From Chloroflexota bacterium (GTDB taxonomy: Bacteria; Chloroflexota; Anaerolineae; Anaerolineales; UBA4823), in the NCBI GenBank assembly GCA_023395675.1, contig JAEWYL010000032.1:1-10320 (forward strand): DNA of 10,320 nucleotides. The letters are read 5' to 3'. Of the stretch, positions 1 through 4,746 are shown piece after piece (the first letter of the stretch is position 1; the number at the start of each line of letters is the position of its first letter). The position numbers and the translations under genes are program-made. Under the pieces are notes generated by a model. That model saw only the letters and a program-made list of their open reading frames with translations, did not search any database and was not told the DNA's origin.

Positions 1-963
1 CAGCAGCTCCCGGCAGTGTGGGCAGTAGGTGTTCTCGTATTCGTTCACCCGCCCGGGCAGGTTGCCGGCGTAGACGAAATGCAGCCCCGCCTCCTGCCCG
101 ATCTCCGCCGCCTGGACCAGCTTCTGCACCGGAGTCGCGCCCGTGCCGGTCATCTGGTAATCCGGGTGAAAGGCGGTCACGTGCCAGGGGATGTCCGGCG
201 AGACCTGGGCGATGTAGCGCGCCGCGTCCATCAGCTCGTCGGGGCTGTCGTTGAACCCCGGCACCACCAGGGTCACCACCTCCACCCACAGGCCGAGCTC
301 GTGCGCCAGGCGGATGCTGTCGAGCACGTTCTGCAGCACCCCGCCCAGCCTGCGGTAGTGGCGGTCCTGCATCGTCTTCAGGTCAATCTTGTAGCCCGCC
401 AGATACGGGCGCAGGTATTTCAGGGCCTCTCGGGTGGCGTTGCCGTTGGAGATGAAGGCGCAGGTCAGCCCGGCGGCCCTGGCCTGTGCGAACACCGCCG
501 CCGCCCATTCCGAGGTGATCAGCGGCTCGTTGTAGGAGGAGGCCACCACCTGCGCCCCGCTCAGGCGGGCGGCCTCCACCAGGCTCTCCGGGGTCGCCCT
601 GCGGACCAGCGCCGCCGAGAGGTCCGAGGCCGGGTCGCGCAGGGCCTGCGAGGTGAGGTGGTTCTGGCAGTAGCCGCAGTGGAAATCGCAGCCCAGCATG
701 CCGAAGGTCAGCGCGTCCACGCCGGGCAGCAGGTGGAAGAAGGGCTTTTTCTCGACCGGGTCGGCCTGGAGGGCGGCCACGTAGCCCCAGGGCGCGTAGA
801 GCTCGCCCTGGCGGTTGGAGCGCACTTTGCAGATCCCGCGCCGCCCCTCGCGAATCAGGCAGCGGTGCCCGCAGGCGTGGCAGCGCACCGCCCCGCCGGG
901 CAGCTTCTCGTACAGCTCGCCCTGCACGGTCATCCGGTCTAATACCTGTTCAAGCTCGCTCAT
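1..963 (-). CDS. amrS: AmrS-type radical SAM enzyme (AmmeMemoRadiSam system), C-terminus cut by window edge
   Basis: The frame is open from ATG at 963 to base 1 (321 codons, no stop), so the last residues lie outside the window. The protein carries the radical SAM signature CxxxCxxC at C92, C96 and C99 (GCDFHCGYCQNH), which binds the [4Fe-4S] cluster that cleaves S-adenosylmethionine. A cysteine cluster at C28, C31, C35 and C45 precedes it. Further on come the SSYNEP and KIDLKTM stretches, and near the visible end a CPHC pair. This layout is that of the AmmeMemoRadiSam radical SAM enzyme, related to pyruvate formate-lyase activating enzymes; the physiological substrate of the family is not firmly known to me. 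No Memo or AMMECR1 partner is visible, so they would have to lie left of the window or elsewhere. The gene is divergent from mobA with 99 bp between the starts. The start has only a weak purine-rich site (GGAAAAG) upstream. Confidence 0.88.
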   Translation of the reverse strand, partial: MSELEQVLDRMTVQGELYEKLPGGAVRCHACGHRCLIREGRRGICKVRSNRQGELYAPWGYVAALQADPVEKKPFFHLLPGVDALTFGMLGCDFHCGYCQNHLTSQALRDPASDLSAALVRRATPESLVEAARLSGAQVVASSYNEPLITSEWAAAVFAQARAAGLTCAFISNGNATREALKYLRPYLAGYKIDLKTMQDRHYRRLGGVLQNVLDSIRLAHELGLWVEVVTLVVPGFNDSPDELMDAARYIAQVSPDIPWHVTAFHPDYQMTGTGATPVQKLVQAAEIGQEAGLHFVYAGNLPGRVNEYENTYCPHCRELL

Positions 964-1050
964 CTGGTGTTCTTTTCCGGCGCCTGGCCCTCATTGGACG
1001 GGGGAGCCGCTTGCGGCGCAGGGTAATGTCTTTTAACTGAATAAGTCCTA

Positions 1051-1056
1051 TATAAT
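1051..1056 (+). promoter_or_regulatory. -10 box of mobA, leaderless transcript likely
   Basis: A perfect TATAAT lies 6 bases before the mobA ATG (1063). Transcription would therefore start at or next to the A of the start codon. No Shine-Dalgarno sequence is present in the A/T-rich bases before the ATG, which fits a leaderless mRNA. The -35 region is poor (TGTCTT at 1027-1032, 18-bp spacer). Confidence 0.55.
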
Positions 1057-1062
1057 AATAAC

Positions 1063-1671
1063 ATGCTGGCTATCGTTATTCAAGCGGGGGGAGAGTCGCG
1101 GCGCATGGGTCAGGACAAGGCCCTCATGCCCTTTCTGGGGCGCCCGCTGATCGAGCGCGTGCTGGAGCGGGTTTCGCCCCTGGCGCAGGAGGTGCTGGTG
1201 ACCGCCAACCGCCCGCAGGACTACGCCTTCCTGGGCGTGCGCTGCGAGCCCGACCGCCTGCCCGGGCGCGGCGCGCTGGGCGGGCTCTACACCGCCCTCG
1301 CCGCCGCCCGCCACCCCCTGGTGGGCGTGGTCGCCTGCGATATGCCCTTCGTCTCGCCGGAACTGCTGCAGGCCGAGCGCGCCCTCCTGCTGCAGAGCGG
1401 CGTGCAGGCGGTGATCCCGCGCCACGCCCGGGGCACCGAGCCCTTCCATGCCGTGTACGACCGGGAGGCCTGTTTGCCCGCCGTGGAAGCCGCCCTCCAG
1501 GCGGACCGCTGGCGGGTGGACGCCTGGTTCCCCTTCGCCGAGATTCGCTTCCTCTCCCCTGAAGAGATCGCCCGCCACGACCCGCAGGGCCTGGCCTTCT
1601 GGAACGTCAACACGCCCGAGGAGTTCAGCCGGGCCGAGGCGCTGGCCTCCGGGTCCGCCGAGCCAAACTGA
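1063..1671 (+). CDS. mobA: Molybdenum cofactor guanylyltransferase MobA
   Basis: 202 residues, the usual length for MobA. The enzyme transfers GMP from GTP to molybdopterin-bound molybdenum to make the guanine dinucleotide cofactor in the cytoplasm. The N-terminus shows the nucleotidyltransferase signature QAGGESRRMGQDKAL (residues 7-21), with the GG pair, R13/R14 and K19 contacting GTP. D93 in VVACDMPF is the metal-binding aspartate, and NVNTPEE (181-187) is the typical C-terminal motif. The start is the first possible ATG. It directly follows a TATAAT box and lacks an upstream ribosome binding site. The gene is convergent with the desulfurase-like gene at 2010-3272. No molybdoenzyme or other cofactor gene is in the window, so its client is unknown. 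The related CTP-using MocA family is a less likely reading, given the NVNTPEE end. Confidence 0.9.
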   Translation: MLAIVIQAGGESRRMGQDKALMPFLGRPLIERVLERVSPLAQEVLVTANRPQDYAFLGVRCEPDRLPGRGALGGLYTALAAARHPLVGVVACDMPFVSPELLQAERALLLQSGVQAVIPRHARGTEPFHAVYDREACLPAVEAALQADRWRVDAWFPFAEIRFLSPEEIARHDPQGLAFWNVNTPEEFSRAEALASGSAEPN

Positions 1672-1694
1672 GCCAGGCTGTCCCCTGCGCGGCA

Positions 1695-1751
1695 GTTGGG
1701 CACGGCTGCAGGCGGGTCAGGCGGATGACATTTGATGCACCGCCGTGCCCC
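1695..1751. repeat. 57-bp intergenic repeat, copy 1 (hairpin-forming)
   Basis: This copy matches 1899-1955 at 54 of 57 bases. It contains a perfect 9-bp inverted repeat, GGGCACGGC (1698-1706) and GCCGTGCCC (1742-1750), with 35 bases between. The outer bases add imperfect pairing (GCGGCAGTT before, AACCGCTGC after). It lies just after mobA in a gap between converging genes. There is no ORF, and no terminal direct repeat that I can identify. Confidence 0.8.
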
Positions 1752-1808
1752 AACCGCTGCTTACGAAAAATGACCTTCTGCGGTCCGACACCGCATCCAG
1801 GACGGGCC

Positions 1809-1866
1809 GTAGGGGCACGGCGGTGAATCCCCCGAAACCAGCGCAATAACGCCTCCAGCCGTGCCC
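1809..1866. repeat. Related hairpin unit with a different loop
   Basis: The same 9-bp arms as the flanking copies, GGGCACGGC (1813-1821) and GCCGTGCCC (1858-1866), are separated by 36 bases whose sequence differs from the two 57-bp copies. Its left flank GTAGGGGCACGGCGGTG (1809-1825) is the exact reverse complement of 1942-1958, so it also forms a long-range inverted pair with copy 2. Together the three units fill most of the 338-bp gap between mobA and the desulfurase-like gene. Confidence 0.65.
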
Positions 1867-1898
1867 TTCCGCGGCGCATAACGCTCTCTCGCCCGGCG

Positions 1899-1955
1899 GT
1901 TGGGCACGGCTGAGGGCGGGTCGGGCGGATGACATTTGATGCACCGCCGTGCCCC
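1899..1955. repeat. 57-bp intergenic repeat, copy 2 (hairpin-forming)
   Basis: Direct copy of 1695-1751 at a distance of 204 bp with three substitutions. It has the same arms, GGGCACGGC at 1902-1910 and GCCGTGCCC at 1946-1954, again 35 bases apart. The conserved middle of the two copies includes GGATGACATTTGATGCACC. A truncated echo (GCGGGTCGGGCGGAT) follows at 1963-1977. Confidence 0.8.
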
Positions 1956-2009
1956 TACGTGTGCGGGTCGGGCGGATCTCGTGCCGTGCACCGTCCCGCG
2001 CCCCTGATT

Positions 2010-3272
2010 TTACCGGGCCGCGGCGGCCTGCCTCAGCGCCTCGCCAAACCGGGCGATCTCCTCCAGAGTGTTGTAATGCACCGGCCCGGCGCGCACCATC
2101 CCGCCCCGCTCCTCCAGCCCCAGGCGCTCGGTGACGCACAGGGCGTAGTAATTGCCGTCCCACACGTAAACCCCCTCTGCCGCCAGCAGTTCCGCCGCCC
2201 GGCGCGGGTGCACGCCCTCCAGGGTGAAGGAGAAGGTGGGCACGCGCCCCTCCAGGCGGCGCATATCCCGCGGCCCGTACACCTGCACCCCGGGGGTCTC
2301 CTCCAGGATCTCCAGCAGGGCCCGGCTGATCTCGAACTCGTAGGCCCGGATGGCGGACAGAGCCTGCTTCAGGCGCAGGGCGCGGCCCTCGAATTTGTGC
2401 ACGTATTTCTCGGCGTAGCGCCCGCCGAAGCTCTCCCCCAGCCATTCCAGGTACTCCAGCGCGCCCAGCACCCCGGCGACGCCCTCGTGGTTCTGCGTCC
2501 CGGTCTCGAACTTGTAGGGCAGGGCGTTGGAGGCCGGGCGCACTTTGTAGGCTTTGAGGCCTTCCAGCAGTTCGTAGCGCCCGTACAGGATCCCGGCGTG
2601 AGGGCCGAAGAACTTGTAGGCAGAGCAGACCAGGAAGTCGCAGTCCAGTTTCTGCACGTCCACCGGCCCGTGGGCGGCGTACTGCACCGCGTCCACGTAG
2701 ACCAGGGCCCCGGCCGCGTGCGCGCGCGGGATGATCTCGGACAGGGGGTTGATGGTCCCCAGGGCGTTGGATGCGTAGCCCACCGCCAGCAGGCGCGGGC
2801 GGCCCTCCAGGGCCCGCTGCAGGTCCTCCAGGTCCAGGGTCCCGTCTTCCGGGTGAAAATCCACCCAGCGCACCCGGCAGCCGCGGTCCTCTGCCGCCAG
2901 CACCCAGGGGGTGACGTTGGCGTCGTGGTCCAGCCGGGTGACCACGATCTCGTCTCCCGGGTTCCAGGTGGCGGCCAGCGAGCGGCTGAGGTGCAGGGTG
3001 AGGGTGGTCATATTGTTGCCGAACACGATCTCCTCGGGCCGGGCGGCGTTGAGGAAATCCGCCATCGCCTGGTGCGCCTCCGCCAGGATGGCGTCCGATT
3101 CCTGGCTGGTGGGGAAGGCGCCTTCGTGGTTGGCGTTGTGGTGCACCAGGTAATCCAGCATACGGTCCAGGCTGTCCTGGGAGATCTGGGTGCCGCCCGG
3201 GTTGTCCAGGAAGACCGCCGGGCGCTGCAGGCCCGGAAACCGGGCGCGGATGGTGGGAAGGTCGAGGGTCAT
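2010..3272 (-). CDS. PLP-dependent cysteine desulfurase-like protein, class V aminotransferase fold, catalytic Cys apparently absent
   Basis: 420 residues with the class V aminotransferase (SufS/NifS-like) plan. The PLP Schiff-base lysine is K220 in CSAYKFFGPHAG, D194 in VYVDAVQYAAH pairs with the pyridine nitrogen, and H116 in LDHDANV stacks on the ring. SNALGTIN (169-175) is the family loop before the cofactor aspartate. In group II desulfurases the region GHHCAMP carries the sulfur-accepting cysteine. Here the aligned stretch is WDGNYYALC (371-379), with tyrosine at that place by my alignment. This WDGNYYA version is what I associate with the cysteine desulfurase-like family TIGR01976, whose function is not established. 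The start ATG at 3272 follows GGAG with 10-nt spacing. No scaffold (IscU/SufU) or Fe-S assembly gene is nearby. It is likely monocistronic, with a TATAAT box about 85 bp upstream. Confidence 0.82.
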   Translation of the reverse strand: MTLDLPTIRARFPGLQRPAVFLDNPGGTQISQDSLDRMLDYLVHHNANHEGAFPTSQESDAILAEAHQAMADFLNAARPEEIVFGNNMTTLTLHLSRSLAATWNPGDEIVVTRLDHDANVTPWVLAAEDRGCRVRWVDFHPEDGTLDLEDLQRALEGRPRLLAVGYASNALGTINPLSEIIPRAHAAGALVYVDAVQYAAHGPVDVQKLDCDFLVCSAYKFFGPHAGILYGRYELLEGLKAYKVRPASNALPYKFETGTQNHEGVAGVLGALEYLEWLGESFGGRYAEKYVHKFEGRALRLKQALSAIRAYEFEISRALLEILEETPGVQVYGPRDMRRLEGRVPTFSFTLEGVHPRRAAELLAAEGVYVWDGNYYALCVTERLGLEERGGMVRAGPVHYNTLEEIARFGEALRQAAAAR

Positions 3273-3355
3273 GGCAAGTTTTCTCCGCTCAGGTCAGGTG
3301 CAGGAGGAATAAATTTCGGTTCGGCTCGAGAAATCGGGCAGAACCGGCTTCGTTA

Positions 3356-3361
3356 ATTATA
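3356..3361 (-). promoter_or_regulatory. Putative -10 box of the desulfurase-like gene
   Basis: TATAAT on the minus strand, about 85 bp before the start codon at 3272. It would give a 5' leader of about 77 nt. The -35 region is G-rich and poor. The leader can fold a 6-bp stem between CGGTTC (3317-3322) and GAACCG (3341-3346). Confidence 0.4.
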
Positions 3362-3454
3362 GCCCGGCCCGGCTGCAGTCCCACCCATTTCAGGCCGGCA
3401 GTTGAATTATGCGCGTACGAATAGCTTCTCTGGAAATCTGTCCCCGGACCGGGG

Positions 3455-3499
3455 TTAAATAGCAGATGCCTGGGTGAGGGGGGCACCCAGGCATCTGCT
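3455..3499 (-). ncRNA. Promoter-hairpin module 1: putative ultra-short hairpin RNA
   Basis: A perfect 16-bp stem (3461-3476 with 3484-3499) closes a 7-nt loop that reads CCCCCCT on the minus strand. The five pairs next to the loop are GGGTG/CACCC, identical in all three modules, while the outer 11 pairs differ. A TATGAT box (3511-3506) ends exactly 6 bases before the hairpin, so the expected transcription start is its first base. The hairpin is followed by ATTTAACCCC. No good -35 is visible (GCATTC at 17 bp). The function is unknown. It could be a released short RNA, a terminator placed at +1, or part of a longer transcript. Confidence 0.55.
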
Positions 3500-3505
3500 G
3501 TGAAT

Positions 3506-3511
3506 ATCATA
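3506..3511 (-). promoter_or_regulatory. -10 box of hairpin module 1
   Basis: TATGAT on the minus strand, with the same 6-nt distance to the hairpin as in the other two modules. The corresponding -35 is weak, so this promoter might need an activator or be decayed. Confidence 0.45.
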
Positions 3512-3641
3512 CTGGAACCTGTACAAAAGAATGCGATGGATTCCGTATCAATACAATTTATTTTCGCAATGAATTGGGGATTTCTGCCCCGAAGCCGTAA
3601 TCCCGGCATGGCTGGCAGCCCGGTCATGATCGGCGGCAGGG

Positions 3642-3685
3642 TTAAAATCAAACGCCCGGGTGAGGGGGGCACCCGGGCGTTTGAT
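3642..3685 (-). ncRNA. Promoter-hairpin module 2: putative ultra-short hairpin RNA
   Basis: A perfect 16-bp stem (3647-3662 with 3670-3685) carries the same apical GGGTG-CCCCCCT-CACCC as its siblings on the minus strand. Its lower stem, ATCAAACGCCC, is its own, and the partner strand is changed to match. It starts 6 bases after TATGAT and ends in TTTTAACC. The spacing between module starts is 186 bp (to module 1) and about 162 bp (to module 3). No open reading frame starts in the transcript. Confidence 0.6.
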
Positions 3686-3691
3686 GTTTAG

Positions 3692-3720
3692 ATCATACAT
3701 GATCAACACGGAAAAATCAA
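3692..3720 (-). promoter_or_regulatory. Sigma70-type promoter of hairpin module 2
   Basis: On the minus strand, TTGATT (3720-3715), a 17-bp spacer and TATGAT (3697-3692). This matches the consensus at 4 of 6 and 5 of 6 positions with ideal spacing. The predicted start falls on the first base of the hairpin at 3685. Confidence 0.65.
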
Positions 3721-3802
3721 GCCTTTTTCCTTGCATTTTTGAAAGGTCAGGGCGGGGGCAGGGAAGGATAACGGTTTGCGCCCCTTTCAGGCGCTTCCGG
3801 GC

Positions 3803-3849
3803 TTAAAAACTCCAACGACCGGGTGAGGGGGGCACCCGGTCGTTGGAGT
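3803..3849 (-). ncRNA. Promoter-hairpin module 3: putative short hairpin RNA, also placed as terminator after tRNA-Arg
   Basis: A perfect 17-bp stem (3809-3825 with 3833-3849) has the invariant apical GGGTG-CCCCCCT-CACCC on the minus strand and a private lower stem beginning ACTCCAACGACC. It is followed by TTTTAAG, the longest T-tract of the three. It lies 78 bp downstream of the tRNA-Arg 3' end on the same strand, so it could also stop tRNA transcription. Yet it has its own promoter 6 bases upstream, like its siblings. Confidence 0.6.
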
Positions 3850-3855
3850 AATCGT

Positions 3856-3884
3856 ATTTTATATAATTTACCGCATTTAATCAA
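3856..3884 (-). promoter_or_regulatory. Sigma70-type promoter of hairpin module 3
   Basis: On the minus strand, TTGATT (3884-3879), a 17-bp spacer and TAAAAT (3861-3856). The -35 is identical to that of module 2 and the spacing is the same. The -35 overlaps an 18-bp palindrome, ATTTAATC-AA-GATTAAAT at 3875-3892, a possible operator. Confidence 0.6.
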
Positions 3885-3926
3885 GATTAAATGGGTTGCA
3901 GCTATGTTGCAGCGATTGATGACAGG

Positions 3927-4316
3927 CGCCCCAGGAGGGAGTCGAACCCCCAACCTCGGCCTTCTGGTTTGTGCCAGTTTCCTGGCTCCCTGGACTATCC
4001 CTTCACCATAGCAAATTACTTTTGCCTTAGGTGGTGGCCGTCTAGTCTCTACACCTTCCGAACTCGCAGCAGCAAAGCTATAATCAACCCTGTTGCAGCT
4101 TCGACTCCGGCTTGGCTCGGGATTGCCATGGGGAAAATCGTGAAATGCTTAACCTGTTCGGCAGAAACCAACAACCCAAAGTTCTGTAGCTCTTCCAGGA
4201 TAACGGCTGACTTTCCCTGTAGGGTTTCCCGAATTTGACCACATTCATCCCCGGGATTTCTCCCGGAGAGCCCAAAGTTTAGGAGAGCCTCGCTCTGTCC
4301 TTTGAGCTACTGGGGC
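3927..4316 (-). tRNA. tRNA-Arg(CCU), split by a group I intron after the anticodon
   Basis: The 5' exon is 4316-4281 (36 nt) and the 3' exon 3963-3927 (37 nt). Joined they make a 73-nt tRNA. Acceptor GCCCCAG pairs perfectly with CTGGGGC (3934-3928), and the discriminator is G73. The D arm is GCTC/GAGC with A14, the GG pair and A21. The anticodon loop is C-T-CCT-A-A, so the anticodon is CCU, reading AGG. The T arm is GGGGG-TTCGACT-CCCTC with one G-T pair. Residues T8, A15-T48, T33 and A58 are as expected. The anticodon stem is the weak part: a U-G pair at 31-39 and an A-G mismatch at 27-43. CCA is not encoded. A tRNA finder that assumes contiguous tRNAs would miss this gene. It is probably the AGG-decoding arginine tRNA; whether another copy exists cannot be seen here. 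Confidence 0.92.
3964..4280 (-). ncRNA. Group I intron, IC3-like (Azoarcus tRNA-Ile type), self-splicing ribozyme, no homing endonuclease
   Basis: 317 nt, inserted after U36 and ending in the required G (3964). The catalytic core is plain on the minus strand. P7 is GACTA (4047-4043) with TAGTC (3997-3993), within AAGGTGTAGAGACTAGACGG (4057-4038). P4 is TCGGGA (4232-4227) with TCCCGA (4122-4117), followed by GAGCCAAGC. P3 is GTGG (4242-4239) with CCAC (4037-4034). P2 (4269-4261 with 4256-4248) is capped by GAAA. P9 is GCCAG-GAAA-CTGGC (3986-3973). The guide CTTTGGG (4277-4271) pairs with CCU of the 5' exon (P1, with U-G at the splice site) and AAGG of the 3' exon (P10). The core resembles the Azoarcus tRNA-Ile intron as I remember it, but the P5 side carries an extra extension (9-bp stem 4217-4209 with 4139-4131) and P6 is longer. 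There is no ORF of note inside. A self-splicing role is inferred from the family. Confidence 0.92.
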
Positions 4317-4325
4317 GTAGCCGGA

Positions 4326-4354
4326 ATTATAACATTTCCAGGAGGCAAATGCAA
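4326..4354 (-). promoter_or_regulatory. Promoter of tRNA-Arg(CCU)
   Basis: On the minus strand, TTGCAT (4354-4349), a 17-bp spacer and TATAAT (4331-4326) with a TG one base upstream (extended -10, TGTTATAAT). The predicted start is about 4319, roughly three bases before tRNA position 1. Confidence 0.65.
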
Positions 4355-4428
4355 CCCGCGCCGCTGTAGGCCCGGGCTTTCCCGGCTGCAGCCGCTGCCA
4401 GAAGCCCCTAATCCGTTTTGAATTTCAG

Positions 4429-4524
4429 AATCGGTAACAATAACCCTAATGGTCGCCTTCAGGTCTCTTTTCAGTCTGGCTCCTTGTGGCGACCTTTAGG
4501 GTTTCCCGGTGGCTGTCACCGATT
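4429..4524. repeat. Large imperfect inverted repeat, possible structured RNA or cruciform
   Basis: Three paired blocks nest in order: AATCGGTAAC (4429-4438) with GTCACCGATT (4515-4524, one mismatch), ACCCTAA (4443-4449) with TTAGGGT (4496-4502), and GGTCGCC (4451-4457) with GGCGACC (4488-4494). They enclose a 30-nt loop. The right side has a 12-nt bulge. It sits between the sdh terminator and the tRNA promoter. I do not recognise a family, and the transcribed strand cannot be told. Confidence 0.5.
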
Positions 4525-4541
4525 TTGATTGTCAAAGTTCA

Positions 4542-4560
4542 CAAGGTCTCCAAGACCTTG
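4542..4560. repeat. Small perfect hairpin
   Basis: CAAGGTCT (4542-4549) and AGACCTTG (4553-4560) with a 3-nt loop, between the large inverted repeat and the sdh terminator. No T-run follows on either strand. Confidence 0.35.
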
Positions 4561-4584
4561 AGTACCTATCCGAAAACAGGCGAG

Positions 4585-4623
4585 AAAGCGCCTCGCACCC
4601 CTTGGCTGGGTGCGTGGCGCTTT
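4585..4623 (-). terminator. Terminator of the sdhCDAB operon
   Basis: A strong hairpin 124 bp after the sdhB stop. AAAGCGCC (4585-4592) pairs with GGCGCTTT (4616-4623), a T-T mismatch follows, then CGCACCC (4594-4600) pairs with GGGTGCG (4608-4614), with a 7-nt loop. On the minus strand it is followed by CTCGCCTGTTTT, a poor, displaced T-run. The remaining bases between here and sdhB hold only a small GCGGT/ACCGC stem. Confidence 0.6.
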
Positions 4624-4746
4624 CATCCCCGGCCCGCAGGATGGGCAGGGAAAAGGCCCTCAGCGGTGCGAAAACCGCCCGGGCGGGGGAGCGCCCTGCA
4701 CCTGACCGCCATCGAAGGCACAGGTACAACGCGCTTCCTCCCCTCC

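Noticed and set aside
1929..3356. 475-codon plus-strand open frame across the desulfurase-like gene
   Set aside because: It is antisense to a gene with clear PLP motifs. Its translation is low-complexity and rich in G, H, Q and V, as expected for the complement of high-GC codons.
3461..3849. CRISPR array or integron attC sites
   Set aside because: There are only three units at 160-190 bp, with different stem sequences and no spacers of regular size. No GTTRRRY core, integrase or cas gene is visible.
3289..3953. Short minus-strand frames sharing the peptide RPGAPLTR
   Set aside because: The shared peptide comes only from the invariant hairpin loop sequence. The frames run through hairpins and promoters and have no protein-like features.
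3891..4275. Small open frames on both strands over the tRNA and intron (115 and 63 codons)
   Set aside because: They run across the tRNA exons and ribozyme core and do not resemble a homing endonuclease (no LAGLIDADG, GIY-YIG or HNH motif).
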